Assembly: GCF_025370935.1 (NCBI RefSeq)
Contig: NC_133476.1
Span: forward strand, 15,898,954 to 15,962,953
Direction of reading: 5' to 3'
Length of the DNA stretch: 64,000 bases
Source of the DNA: Choristoneura fumiferana
Taxonomy: Eukaryota; Arthropoda; Insecta; Lepidoptera; Tortricidae
Shown here: piece after piece, positions 23,057 to 34,315 of the stretch
Layout: the number at the start of each line of letters is the position of its first letter
Numbering within the stretch: the first letter of the stretch is position 1
The notes under the pieces: generated by a model
What the model was told of the DNA's origin: nothing
The model's database searches: none
The model's input: the letters and a program-made list of their open reading frames with translations, nothing else
Made by a program: the position numbers and the translations under genes

Positions 23057-23348
23057 AGGAGCAGCCACATCGCTGCTTAAAAAACGGTGACGGTACGGAA
23101 TCGCAGTGACGCATCGTATGCGCACCGTTTTTATCGCATGCTCTCCACACCGCTGCTAAAATACGGAACCGCAGTGATGTGCCGTAAACTTCAAGACTTT
23201 ACCGAATAAAAGTCGTGACGTTTCACGTCACTGCGATTCCGCACCGTTTGCGTATTTTACTCGTAAGCAGCGGTGTGGAAAGCATGCAAAAAAGCGTCAC
23301 TGCGATTCCGTACCGTCACCGTTTTTAAGCAGCGGTATGGCCGCTCCT
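23057..23348. mobile_element. Foldback element with TTA duplication (PIF/Harbinger-like)
   Basis: 292 bp. Left end AGGAGCAGCCACATCGCTGC and right end GCAGCGGTATGGCCGCTCCT are inverted. Arms continue through ACGGTGACGGTACGGAATCG and its complement, and a second inverted set (TCCACACCGCTGCT / AAGCAGCGGTGTGGA) is nested inside. TTA flanks both ends (23054-23056, 23349-23351), matching the 3-bp TWA duplication of PIF/Harbinger elements. Confidence 0.8.
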
Positions 23349-23676
23349 TTATTCAAGTAAAAAGATTTAAGGCAAATAATATTACAAAATGGTGTCCGGT
23401 CTGAAACATATTACTGGGAATTTTTAAGCTGGTCACAATTTTGAATGGGTTCCGCTGTTGAACTTTATGTTCTTTGTTTTTTCCTTTTCACTATTTGTAG
23501 TTTATTTTACGGCAGTCGGGTTTTCTCTTTTTTATTACTAATTTACCCCCGAAAGTCGAATTAGTTTTGATTGGAAAATTTGATTTTTAGTTCCTGAATC
23601 GTGTTAGACAGATCATAAAAAGTACATCAGTTGATTAATGGTGTCATCACTATCAGCTTATGTCTCTAAGACTTAG

Positions 23677-23780
23677 GGGCTGTTTCAACATCCATTCGTT
23701 AGTGTTAATTGACGGTTAATTGTGATGCCGTCTCTACTTGTTTTGTTCGAATAGACGAAGACGGCATCACATTCCACCAC
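23677..23780. mobile_element. Foldback MITE (CCATCCATTGATTA family), truncated copy
   Basis: GGGGCTGTTTCAACATCCAT and TGTGATGCCGTCTCTACTTG, then GACGAAGACGGCATCACATT. The right arm ends in a CCACACCACACC stretch, so the outer right end is lost. Confidence 0.7.
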
Positions 23781-24260
23781 ACCACACCACAACCACAGTC
23801 AATAAACTGTATAACATACTGTTGACATATAAACAACACCGTGACCGTGATTTGCTAGCACACAAATAGACTGTGGTCGCGGAAAACCGGGAGTGGGCAG
23901 CAAACGATTTATAAGACGCAGGTCGATGACTGCCCCATTTTATGTTTTTCACAATACACGATACACACTTTATAATTATATATGTATTCAATTTATATAT
24001 ATTTGCATGTACATAATATGGTAAATAAATTATTATTATTATTAATTATTGAGATGTGGATGCGCCGATGTTTGTGGGAAGTTGGCGGGGTTAATAAAAG
24101 GGGTAATTTTGGAGCCTACTGTTTTTCCAGCGGTTGTTCTGATTGGCTTTTAGAAAAAATAGTTTTACTTTACTAAGCTTATGCGACGTTGTAACGGTAA
24201 AGTTAAAAGTTGCATTCAAAATGCTTACTTGTAACTATAAGCTGACTCAGTTTAAAATAC
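23781..24260. other. Non-coding DNA
   Basis: Nothing recognised. The 147-codon frame from 24143 overlaps MITE sequence and is not credible. Confidence 0.4.
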
Positions 24261-24266
24261 ACTTTC

Positions 24267-24341
24267 AGAGCGTTTACGAGTATACCTGCTGCGCTGGCAA
24301 CGTTGCATTTTTGTTAGTTTTTCTCGGTTATTCCATAAAAA
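24267..24341 (+). mobile_element. Single arm of the TACCTGCTGAGC MITE
   Basis: AGAGCGTTTACGAGTATACC, then GCTGGCAACGTTGCATTTTT through TTCCATAAAA. No matching right arm follows. Confidence 0.65.
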
Positions 24342-24576
24342 ATCTTGCTTCTAATAGACTCTCGTTCGTAATTCCTTATTTACCACCCTTAAGACACAAT
24401 GTACTATTATTTGAAACAGTACGCTTTCAGAATTGGGTAGTTTCATGGATTTATATTTTTTTTGTCAAGATATCAGTTAGATTATCAGAAGGGAGATATA
24501 TTTTAAGAGGAAATATGGACATATATTTTAACCGGTTAAAGTTCCGTGTGACATCACACTTACGTACACTTTTTAC

Positions 24577-24695
24577 AGTACAGTAAAGTGCAAAGATATC
24601 GGACACGGCCAAAATTACAAAAATATGTATGTATACGAATTTATACATATTTTTGTAACTTTGGCCGTGTCGCTATCTTTGCACTTGACTGTACT
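24577..24695. mobile_element. Palindromic MITE (AGTACAGT ends)
   Basis: 119 bp almost wholly self-complementary: AGTACAGTAAAGTGCAAAGA and GGCCAAAATTACAAAAATAT pair with the right half, around a loop near 24635. The end sequence resembles Tc1/mariner-derived MITEs. Confidence 0.75.
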
Positions 24696-25128
24696 AAGGA
24701 GTGATATCTTGGGCCCTCACTTCAGAACTTTAACGCGCTTTATCTTTTTAATTGATTGTTTGATTGACAAAAGAAAAATAGGTGTTCAATAGTTTTCAAT
24801 AATCTAACTGATGGACTAATTATAATAATATTTTTGGCACTATTATGTTTTTTTTCAAAGGATGTTGCCATCAACCACCATGTATCTTTATCGCTATGCT
24901 AATTCAGTCCACTTTCACACGCGCGATAGCGATGTGGGTTATCAGTGTTTTGTTTAGTGCGCGCGCGGCTGTATCTCGACCAGTATCACCGGATGGTTTA
25001 GTTTTTTCTTCAGTTACTGCTATTCCTTTTTCATTGATTCAATAATACTTTTGTATTAGCTTTACAGACGGAAATCGTACACCTGCGAGAAATTCCATGG
25101 TGTGTGAAGTTTCCAAGCTTTCCAAGTT
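24696..25128. other. Non-coding DNA
   Basis: Nothing recognised. A short GCGCGC stretch lies near 24960. Confidence 0.4.
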
Positions 25129-25129
25129 T

Positions 25130-25195
25130 TCGTTCTGAGAGGAGGCCTGTGATCTGAAGTGAGACGTATATGGGCCAAAATGATGATAATGATTA
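25130..25195 (+). mobile_element. SINE 3' tail fragment
   Basis: TTCTGAGAGGAGGCCTGTG then GACGTATATGGGCCAAAATG and a GATGATAATGATTATT tail. Confidence 0.6.
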
Positions 25196-25528
25196 TTAAA
25201 TTTAGACCACAAGTGAAACCTTTATTTATTATCAACACACAACTGACATACCTAGATATATATTTTATATCAAACCATTTAGTTCATATGCAACGTCCAA
25301 TTTACGTTACGATTCCATCAATAAACTTGCAATTAGAAATTGATTGATTTGTCTCGTTTTGTCGATCACAGCCCGTCTCTAGGGGCGGTCAGTTGAATCT
25401 ACTTGGGACCTAGGGATGTTCCAAACCGAGGTATCGGTACTTATTATAGGACAGATAAAAGTAGATGCAACGAGAAAAGTATTCTTTACAATGACTGTTA
25501 TTAGGTAGGTATTGTTGGGTACCGTAAG

Positions 25529-25625
25529 TGAATTGTGGCTTACCGCAATACTATACTGAGTGGGGTCTATACCTACTATTCGGTGTTCATTTATATGTAT
25601 TCTTTCCTTCAAATGTACTTTTCTG
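25529..25625 (+). repeat. LINE 3' tail fragment (CTGAGTGGGG type), copy 1
   Basis: TGGCTTACCGCAATACTATAC then TGAGTGGGGTCTATA and CTATTCGGTGTTCATTTATA. Relatives are at 26195 and 40003. Confidence 0.45.
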
Positions 25626-25689
25626 GTACTCTGGAAAACTGAATTAAAAAAAACAGTCGATTATATTCGATTCGTTATCAAGTACTCAT

Positions 25690-25760
25690 AATCATCATAT
25701 TTGCCGTAGGACGCCACTACAGTTGCTCCGGTTAGAAGCAGCCTGCCTCTACCGTGACCG
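25690..25760 (+). repeat. Interspersed repeat fragment (GCCGTAGGACG type)
   Basis: GCCGTAGGACGCCACTACAG, then AGAAGCAGCCTGCCTCTACC. A fuller relative is at 61085. Confidence 0.5.
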
Positions 25761-26190
25761 TCAATTAGTACCTACACATAATTTTATTTCTATATCGAGT
25801 ATCTATAACAAGATTGATTCGATGCTACAAATACCTGGTATTTAAATGAAGTATCGACTGGTACGCCCCTAGATATATGTTATATGTGCGGTAAATTGGA
25901 CGGCATTGGAGAGCACTAGCTTAATTATGTTTCTGGATTGTCGAATCAGAGTCCCATATGTATTGAGTATTTCGACATCATAGCTCAAAACAGTGGTAGC
26001 TAAAATTGACATTTATTTAGTTATAATTATAAGTATGTATGTGTATAAGTTACTAACCCTTTTTAAGTGTATTTACTAATATAATATCATATTATACATG
26101 CTTCCGGATTGAAAGTTTCTTTGCGAACTTCTTTCCGCTGGCGTTCGTGTCGTCATGTATTTATATGTTATAGTTATTAAATGGGTCCAA
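25761..26190. other. Non-coding DNA
   Basis: Nothing recognised. Confidence 0.4.
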
Positions 26191-26194
26191 CTGA

Positions 26195-26300
26195 AAAACA
26201 GCGTTGCGGCTTGCCGTAACATTATGCTGAGTGGGGCCCACTTTATACTATTCGATGCTATTTTTTTATTTTTTCCATCTAATGTATTTTTATTTGTATC
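26195..26300 (+). repeat. LINE 3' tail fragment (CTGAGTGGGG type), copy 2
   Basis: GGCTTGCCGTAACATTATGC, then TGAGTGGGGCCCACTTTATA and CTATTCGATGCTA. Confidence 0.5.
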
Positions 26301-26675
26301 GAATGGGAACGCCAAAGTTCGCATGCTCTTCGCTAGTAATACTGTAATTTTTGTCCGAATCATCGTTTGTCAGATTTTTTTTCGCACTGAAACCTTAAAT
26401 TTTTCTGAAAATTTTAAATGGTCATCCTATAGAAAACTATAGGTTAGGTTAGGTTTATTTTATAAGAATTCTAGATAATCATTGGATTCAGAGAAAAAAA
26501 AGTTATGACAAACGATCATTCTGACAAACATTACATTCGGACTTTCAATAAATATGCGAGCCAATATGGACCCTTTCTTGGCCACTATAGAACCTTGCCA
26601 TAGTAAATAATTTCGCTTTGTCTATACCAATGCTGTTTGGGAAGACGCAACGTATTTTTTCATTTGTCAATCAAA

Positions 26676-27066
26676 CAAAAAAAAACCGGCCAAGTGCGAG
26701 TCGGACTCGTGCACTGAGGATTCCGTACAAATTCATGAATATCCACTCCAAATTTCATAGCTCTAGGTAAACGGAAAATACCCTACAGAATTTGATTCCC
26801 TTGAGAGTATCGAAATTAAAACGTATTACATTTTTGCGGCATAAACGGCCGTATCTTTTTTTAACTTTAACTTAGAAATTTCATTTTTTCATTTCAGCTG
26901 CAAGGTACTGTAGAAGTGAGTATGGTTTTCAATTGAACGCGATATCTGCACGCTCTATATAAGGGGTCTTGACAGACCGACGGTATTTGTACTATTATCT
27001 ATTCTGTACCGACGGACGGACGGACAGATGGACAAACTAATCCTATAGGTAAGGGTTCCGTTTTTC
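26676..27066 (-). repeat. AGGGTTCC...GGCCGGTTTTTT repeat, inverted copy
   Basis: Begins AAAAAACCGGCCAAGTGCGA and ends TAAGGGTTCCGTTTTT with GACGGACGGACGGACAG inside. About 390 bp, shorter than the copy at 18672. Confidence 0.7.
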
Positions 27067-27679
27067 CTTAAGAGGTAAGTGAGCGCCCGTGACGTCACGC
27101 GGAACTTAAGCAGGCTTTGATCGTCTTTTGTTTAACTGACAAAATAAAATTGACGGACTTTTTTTTTTAGGACATTAGCCTATTGGACCAAGAAAACGAA
27201 ATAACAATTGTTATTTGCGAGCAGCCTTGGACCAAATGGAACGCTACGTCTAGCAAATAATTCGTTCAAAGCAAGTAATTGTTTTAAATTAAACATAATA
27301 ACGGCGTCAAGTAAGTAAACCTGACACTATGGTTTTGTATGGCCACAATTGTTTTGTCAGCCTTAGGCTTGGTGCGTAGAGATGACGTCAGCACTCAGTA
27401 ATTTAGTGTACACCGTGGTTTAATGGTGCTGGCCGTTGCAAATCTGGTATTACTCAGAATTTTCTGTCAAGCCGTCATATAATGAGACGTGTCGTAAACA
27501 AATTGGTATCTGGATTTTGATGTAAATATGAAGAGGTAATTGACACCACGAACACTCATTCAAATTTTTGACGAGTTCCTTAACTTTCAGCCAAAGACTG
27601 CTTATTGACATGAAATAATGATATTACCTACAATTAAAGGAGTATGAGTATTGCAAGGAAACTGAAGAATGATAGATCC
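27067..27679. other. Non-coding DNA
   Basis: GTGACGTCAC (near 27090) and GATGACGTCA (near 27382) are CRE-like words. No gene recognised. Confidence 0.35.
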
Positions 27680-27690
27680 GTATATTACAT

Positions 27691-27976
27691 CCATCCCAGC
27701 CTATATACGTCCCACAGCTGGGCATAGGCCTCCTCTCAGAACAACAGGGCTTGGGCCATAGTTCCCACGCGGGCCCAGTGCGGATCGGGAACTTCAGCTT
27801 CGCAGGTTTGTGCAGGTTTTCTCACGATGTTTTCCTTCACCGCAAAGCTCGTGGTAAATTTCAAATGTAATTTCACACATGAATTTCGAAAAACTCAGAG
27901 GTGCGGGCCGGGGTTTGAACCCACGACCCTCTGCTTGAGAGGCGATAAGTCAAACCACTAGGCCACCACGGCTATT
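27691..27976 (-). mobile_element. Full-length tRNA-derived SINE with 11-bp target duplication
   Basis: On the minus strand: head AGCCGTGGTGGCCTAGTGGT, a B-box-like GGGTTCAAACCC, body ACCTCTGAGTTTTTCGAAAT and GAAGGAAAACATCGTGAGAA, and tail CTGAGAGGAGGCCTATGCCC ending in a GGGATGGA repeat. GTATATTACAT flanks it exactly (27680-27690 and 27977-27987). This is the best-defined member of the family here and a useful reference for the others. Confidence 0.9.
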
Positions 27977-27987
27977 GTATATTACAT

Positions 27988-28645
27988 AAAGCTTTGTAAT
28001 TATGTTTTTTATCTTTGAAGCATGAAATAAATACCTAGTACCTATGTTTACGTCTCAATAGTGTACATTTTTTTAAGGGCGAGACTTGACATAAGTCATA
28101 ATCACATTATTTGACTAAATACAAAATATTTGTTCACTTACCTACTCCTAAACTAATAGGTACTTGTATTGTTAATAGTACAGGTAGAATAACTGAGAGT
28201 CACTATTTAAGAAATTTCGAAGTCTTATTCAACTGAATAAAAAAGATGATATTGCTTTTATATGGTTTAGAAAAAACGAACAAAAATTCTCCACGTGCCA
28301 AACTACGTAAGTAACTATAGTGTGAACTGCATCATGACACGAGCATAACATAATTACAAACTATGAAATTCGCGCAGGCCAGTGTTACTGAGCCACGTCG
28401 AACATCGTAGACACAATTGTGGTAACAAGAGAGCCACGTTTGATCCGTGTATGCTGATACACGTGATTGGCGAGTTTTTGCAGTTCTGAGTGTCGTGTGA
28501 CCATACAATGTTAAGTAACTTAGGTGAATCGACATAATGAGAACTAAGTAGTATGCTCTTAAATATCAGTGTAAAGCAGTATAAAGTAATAGTTTCCAGC
28601 CTTTTTCTTGATCGGAGATTCAATTCGATTTTATTATTACTAGCA
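27988..28645. other. Non-coding DNA
   Basis: Nothing recognised. The overlapping minus frames at 28332-28653 have no domain features. Confidence 0.4.
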
Positions 28646-28760
28646 GGCACCACACCGCGTGGGAACTAGGGTTAGGGCTTGGGCCCTCTTATTCTGAGAG
28701 GAGGCCTGTGCCCAGCAGTGGGACGTATTTAGGCTAGGATGATGATGACGATGAGCAGGG
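28646..28760 (+). mobile_element. SINE 3' half
   Basis: CCGCGTGGGAACTAGGGTTA, then CTGAGAGGAGGCCTGTGCCC, AGCAGTGGGACGTATTTAGG and a GATGATGATGACGATGA tail. Confidence 0.75.
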
Positions 28761-28914
28761 ACCACAATGCTAATAGTTAAGTTAAAAGTAAACTATTGTC
28801 AAAGCGTGTCACAAAAATAATCGTAAAATTTAAAGTTACTTTTTTACGTAACGTGAATACAGGCTCGCGCGCATTCAAAATTTAATTTAAAAAGTTAAAA
28901 AAACTAATTGTCAA

Positions 28915-29090
28915 TTTAAGGTTCAATATCTCAAAAAAGGCTAAACCGATTTTAATGGGACGTAGCTATGAACCACCGCAAGGAAACTCGCTTCCACGTA
29001 AAAAACCACATCGAAATTGGGTCCATCTGTTGGAGAGTTACGATGCCACAGACAGACAGACGTAGCATATTCACTCTGGTTTTGAATAGC
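28915..29090 (-). repeat. Interspersed repeat (TTATAAGTTTGACC type), inverted and partial
   Basis: AATATCTCAAAAAAGGCTAA, AACCGATTTTAATGGGACG and GTTACGATGCCACAGACAGA match, on the opposite strand, the copies at 15920 and 38630. Confidence 0.5.
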
Positions 29091-30053
29091 CTTTATAGCA
29101 GATGAAGAGAAGCGCTTTGTTGGAATGATCGGAATATTAACATACTATATTACGTTCCAAATTGTATCGGAACTTCTAATTTTTTTTTTCAAAATATTAT
29201 TATTGTTTGTATGTGTATGAAGCAGCAGCTAATAAGTTTTTTTGTGCTGATTTTTTTGTTAGCGTTATTAGTAGTATACCGCTTGATGGGTGAACTTAAT
29301 TACATCCAATCACTTAATGTTATAGTTATATTGCAACTAAAGGACAATGTTTACAGTTGTCCTTGGTGGGCGGGATGTTAAACCGTCACACAATTAATTC
29401 TAAATTCTCATAATTTTAATCCACTACTTAGTTCCCTTTGTTTACTTTAAGTTACATGAAATCTCTCAACAGATGGCGTTAGTGTACACAATTCCTTTCT
29501 AATCACACGACTTCACTTCTGCATACAATTTTTAGTTTTTAAGTTCACCGCTAGATGTCGCTGTCCCGTGTCAGTCACCATTCTGCATCGCGCTGTTGAG
29601 ATTTTTCCTGGTATAATGACCTTCCCTTAGAAAGTCAATGTTTTTTATCCACCTAATACTACATATGCATTCTTGTATTGTTTACGTAATAAATAGTAAA
29701 AGTGCAGTGAAGTTTGTTATTTGATCTTGAGACCGTGGTGAGATGAACAATTATTGTATTTAAAAAAAAATATGGGATAAAGTTTACGCCCTGGTAATAT
29801 CGAACTACTTTAAAAGTTGACTCTACTAAAAATAAATTAATCATCATTTGTATACTTTAACACGCGTCAGATAAATCCTAAGTTACAGATTGTCAATACG
29901 TCAACGAATGATTTATGACTTAATATTAATCATCAAGTTGCGATAAGATAACAAAACAGGTATACCAGAAACGAAGACTTTGATTGATTGCTTACCCTTA
30001 AACAAAATTCTATGTTGGCGCATTTTATATTTAACTTTGTGCGTACGAAAGCG
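29091..30053. other. AT-rich non-coding DNA
   Basis: Nothing recognised. Confidence 0.45.
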
Positions 30054-30061
30054 GGCTTATA

Positions 30062-30656
30062 GGGTTGCCAGATTCAAGCATTTAATTTCCGGGACATTAC
30101 CACGATTACGAATTTGGCTGGTAGGAAAATAAACCTCTCCTTTTCTTAATGATTAAACTCGAATTTATAGAACTCTCTCATTGGTGACCCTGTCTTTCCA
30201 TGAAATACCCAGGATCTTACGCAGACTCTAGGGATATAGGGTATGTAGGAATTAACACGCCAAAATTCGTCTGTGACAGACGTATAGGCTATTAATCTAG
30301 AATATAAAAATCACAAATATTTTGGCACAATAACTAAATAAAACGATAAATCGACTGCTATTTTAAATATTTGTTATTGGATTTTGTCCGCGATTTTGCT
30401 TTCGCGAGCAGAGCGGCGGCGCGCAGTGCAGCAGCCGCCGAGTCGCGTCGCTCCTAAGAGGAAGGGCTACGGATTAGCCCGAAACATGTCAAGCTAAACT
30501 CGATTTAAGACGTGAGTTATCCGGGTCAACTCGGTTCTTTTACAACTCGTATTGTTAAACAATGAAGGTATTTGAAAAAATATAAAATATGCTTGCATAT
30601 TCTCTATTCTGGGATTTTTGGGACAATCCCGGATATCCCGGCCATCTGGCAACCCT
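30062..30656. mobile_element. hAT-like non-autonomous element with a CpG-rich core
   Basis: Ends GGGTTGCCAGAT and ATCTGGCAACCC are inverted. Flanks GGCTTATA (30054-30061) and AGCTTATA (30657-30664) agree at 7 of 8 bases, the duplication size of hAT elements. The core near 30390-30455 is CpG-rich and is followed by a stem-loop with GAAAC (see the next entry). No transposase frame is present. Confidence 0.65.
30447..30496 (+). ncRNA. Hammerhead-like stem-loop motif (degenerate)
   Basis: CTAAGAGGAA precedes a 6-bp stem (GGGCTA 30464-30469, TAGCCC 30475-30480) with a 5-base loop, then GAAAC and ATGTC. The order equals the hammerhead layout (CUGANGA, stem II, GAAA, short stem III, UH), but the first core box is altered. 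Self-cleavage is doubtful. Confidence 0.3.
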
Positions 30657-30664
30657 AGCTTATA

Positions 30665-31340
30665 TTGATAGACTTTTTACGACAGGTATCGATTGAAGTG
30701 TCAAGGTTGATGGTGTTAGAAGTGTACGATTTTTGTGTTAAAAGGTTGCATTTTATGGAGCAGGGTTAGCATGACTCGGTTTGTGTCAATTACGGCCGGG
30801 CTATTAAAGTGATTTACCATTTGGTGCGACGCGTCATGCTAGGCTGCGTTGTTGTGGATAAGGAAAATGGCTTAAGATTTGAATAGTATTGAAGACCGTC
30901 AGTTAACATAAATTTAAGTTATTATAGATGAGTACTTCTCAAAAAGATCTCTCGTCATGAAATTGACAAGAAATCAGTTTGTCAAGAAATTATTAACACT
31001 GATATATGAGATAAAAAAACATAAACTGCATAAAACATACAAAATTTCTTGACGCCAGGAAAACGTCACGAAATCTCGTGAGGAAAAAATCGTAATTTTT
31101 GTAACTACATCGAAACTTTCTATTGTATCTAACAACAAAGCCTTCCTGACTTTTTATCACCACAAGATTTCGTATATATTTAAACACAAAATTACTTATT
31201 TTTTGTGTTGAAATAGCGTCAGGAAATATATAATTATATATTTTTTTAAGTGGACAACTGAAAATAGTCATAGTTCATAAAAAACACATGTAGGTAAGTA
31301 TTAAAAAAATGTTAACTTTGGTCCTGTTGGATTTTGCTCG
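30665..31340. other. AT-rich non-coding DNA
   Basis: Nothing recognised. Confidence 0.45.
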
Positions 31341-31344
31341 TACT

Positions 31345-31495
31345 TAGATATTTTTTTTAAATATAAGGCGGAAAATGATTATGCGGGGCACCTGATGGGA
31401 AGCAATCACCGCCACCCATGGACACCCGCAACACGACGGAAAAGACCTCTAAGTTATACCGCTCCAGGAATGCTGTCCCAGGAAGCGGGTTCCAT
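31345..31495 (+). mobile_element. SINE fragment (CACCTGATGG type)
   Basis: ATGCGGGGCACCTGATGGGA, AGCAATCACCGCCACCCATG and GACACCCGCAAC match a common lepidopteran SINE body. A minus-strand relative lies near 49590. Confidence 0.6.
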
Positions 31496-31514
31496 ATTTA
31501 TTTAATCTATTTTC

Positions 31515-31585
31515 TCTGAGATGTGAGCCCATAGGTTCGAACCCACATCGTAGGTCAAACCACTAGGCCACCACGGTTATGAATA
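31515..31585 (-). mobile_element. SINE tRNA-like head only
   Basis: Minus strand: CCGTGGTGGCCTAGTGGTTT, then a B-box-like GGTTCGAACC. Only the Pol III promoter head remains. Confidence 0.65.
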
Positions 31586-31589
31586 GGCA

Positions 31590-32015
31590 CTTATATACCT
31601 ACCTATTTAAATGTCTTATCCCCAAAGTTCTAATAAAACCCAATCTAAACAATGTGGACCCATCAAGCCCCATTGTCAAGTTTTAATACTACTGATACCA
31701 GGGTGGCATAAAACATAGGACTTATATCGGACACAATGTAGCGGGTAACAATGCTATCGCGGCTTGCGGGATGCGGTGTCAAGGCGTTTCCCTTTTTTGA
31801 CGGACATGCCCTAGTTGCCAATTAATTGTTTGGAATTAAATGTAGATACCTACCAGAAAAGATTTTTATGCTGTGGACAGGTTGTCAGTAAAAAGGAGTT
31901 GTGGTAAAACATGGAGATCTTTTTTCTAATGTCGATTATATTTTTTTTCTCGTGTTTTGAGCTGGTAACATAAAGATTTAATCGCCAACCTAATCTGTAT
32001 TGTTTTTGTTAACAG
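31590..32015. other. Non-coding DNA
   Basis: Nothing recognised. Confidence 0.45.
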
Positions 32016-32020
32016 TTTTT

Positions 32021-32062
32021 ATGAAATGAAATGAAATGAAATGAAATGAAATGAAATGAAAT
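32021..32062 (+). repeat. (ATGAA)n microsatellite
   Basis: About eight ATGAA units leading into ATTGAATTTATTTGCATT. It may be the tail of a retroposon. Confidence 0.85.
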
Positions 32063-33685
32063 TGAATTTATTTGCATTAAGCATTGAATTTATTTATTTT
32101 GATTAGTACATTGTACTTGGAACTCTTTATTTGGTATCACAAAATTTCAAGACTAAGAATAATTGGAAGATAAGTGGGTATAAATCGACTTGCTAGATTT
32201 GTTTACATTGTTAGTGATTAACACCCGGAATGCTGTTAATATATATGGAATATTCCGTAATCTATTTGCTACGAATTCGTAGCATTTGTAGAAGCCGCTA
32301 CGCTGATAACCGACTTGGTACGCTACGTTCTATTATTGCAAACAGCATACATAGTAACAGCACGGCAACGTCATACAATTCTTTCACGCGCTCCAAACAT
32401 AACTTAGAAACAGCACTTCTGTATTGATATTCGTTGCGCATTCATGACTGGCTTGTTAAAGCAATTATCGCTATGTTAATGCTGGCATAAATATAACTCT
32501 ACATAAATATGTTTGCGTGTCGTGAATACTAATGTTGTGTGTAGTCTATTTAGTTTTATGTTTATTACATTTTGGGTTCAATTATTATAAATTGCTTGAC
32601 AGAGATTTAAAATATACACTAATCATACGGATCGGTTATTTTGATTACGTATGGAATAACTGGAAAAATGTAAGTAACACAAAGGATTATTTGTAGGAAA
32701 CATTTATCCAAACAAAATTTTACTGAAGAAATAATAATTTAAAAAGTTTTAAAATATCTGTAATAGAGACGACAAAATTACCATGGTGATTTCTTGACTA
32801 TGCGCGGTCATAGTTAAGCAAGACCTTACGATTCATAAAAGTCGTAAAATTTTAAGAAAATACCCGTTCACTTTGTACCTAACAGTAAACACACATTAAA
32901 ATCGCGATTTGATCGCCTAAATCTCAACCCCATAAATAAATATTTTTTAATACGAATTTAATTAAAATTATTTGGACACTTACTGATAACAAAAAATAAT
33001 TAGATTTTCAAGTAAGTAATATTCCTTACAAAAAAACACTGGGAATAAAATGTATAATTCGTAAAAAACACCCAGTATTAATTCGAACACCCAAACTCCG
33101 AACTCCGAACGCCGAAATAAGCTAGACAACTTTCCTAAAGTTCAAATCACCATGAATTCAATTCTAACCGCGTGACCGACTAGCGAGGGGTCTGACGTCA
33201 AACTCAGCTACTGGGTCGGGGGTCGCGTCGGCGCCCCAACCCCCAAAACCCCATAAAGACGGTGACGCAACTGTGCAAATTAAGCCTGTACGCAATTTGT
33301 AACTACTCTTGTATCGGTAGCGGGAATTTGACTTTACAAATAAGTTTGCGTATCTAAGTACAATAATTGGTTGGTTCAAGTTCGGTTCCTTCGGGGAGCG
33401 TGTTTTGATTTGCTTAAATTATGTATGGCTTAATGCGTGGTTAATGTGTGATGGTAAGATAGTTTGGGTACTGTTAGTTGGTCTGCCCACGTGTTATAGG
33501 TAATTTAAGTTTTGGTTCTGCTTATTTAACTTAACAAATCTATTAATAAATGGCTAGGAAGTTAAAAATGACGCAGTATGAAATTAGAGTTCCAGGGTTC
33601 AAATCCCGGTGGGTAGGGGTAGGTTTGTGTGACGAATATGCTACTTTAAGATATTGTTCGTAATAATTACCTACATAACTATCGA
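32063..33685. other. Non-coding DNA
   Basis: Contains a GC-balanced patch near 33160-33260. No gene recognised; the 71-codon minus frame across it has no domain. Confidence 0.4.
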
Positions 33686-33726
33686 TATGCAATACAATAC
33701 AAATATTCTTTATTGAGCACCACAAA
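33686..33726 (-). repeat. LINE 3' end fragment
   Basis: Minus strand: GTGGTGCTCAATAAAGAATA then TTTGTATTGTATTG, a polyadenylation-like retroposon end. Confidence 0.5.
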
Positions 33727-33738
33727 TCAGTCGAATAA

Positions 33739-34037
33739 GTTAAGAGCGTTTATACCTGCTGAGCTGGCAACGTTGCATTTTTGTTAGTTTTTCTCGATTA
33801 TTCCATAAAAAAATTAATAAAAATTAAAAATGTATTCTGATAGAACATTTCTTAAAATATAAGTTAATGGGTCTACTCCAATAATTATTCGTTATGGACT
33901 TTTATTTTCTTTAAAAACTGTTAATAAACATTAATTCGCTTTTCTAAAAGTCTATCACGAATATTTATTGGAGTAGAGTAGACACATTAACTTATTTTTA
34001 ATTTTCATTAAATTTTTATAGATTAATCGAGAGAAAC
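33739..34037. mobile_element. TACCTGCTGAGC MITE, right terminus lost
   Basis: Left arm AGAGCGTTTATACCTGCTGA. Inner inverted arms GTTAATGGGTCTACTCCAAT and ATTGGAGTAGAGTAGACACA. The right arm stops at TTAATCGAGAGAAAC, where a truncated SINE begins. Confidence 0.75.
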
Positions 34038-34315
34038 CCAGTGCCCACTGCGGGGCACAGGCCTACTCTCAGAACAAAAGGGCTTGGGCCCACGCGGGCC
34101 CAGTGCGGATTGGGAACTTCACACGCACCATTGAATTGCTTCGCAGGTTTGTGCAGGTTTCCTCACGATGTTTTCCTTCACCGCAAAGCTCGTGGTAAAT
34201 TTCAAATGTAATTCCGCACATGAATTTCGAAAAACTCAGAGGTGCAAGCCGGAGTTTGAACCCACGACCCTCTGCTTGAGAGGCGATAGGTCAAACCACT
34301 AAGCCACCACGGCTT
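34038..34315 (-). mobile_element. tRNA-derived SINE, 3'-truncated
   Basis: Minus strand: AGCCGTGGTGGCTTAGTGGT head, AGAGGGTCGTGGGTTCAAAC, body, and CTGAGAGTAGGCCTGTGCCC. Its tail is cut at the MITE junction. Confidence 0.8.

Noticed and set aside
24143..24586. 147-codon plus-strand frame as a membrane protein gene
   Set aside because: It runs through a MITE arm and is opposed by a minus frame; hydrophobicity reflects T-rich DNA.
26440..26460. Interstitial telomere repeat (GGTTAGGTTAGG)
   Set aside because: Only two to three TTAGG units, too few to distinguish from chance or repeat sequence.
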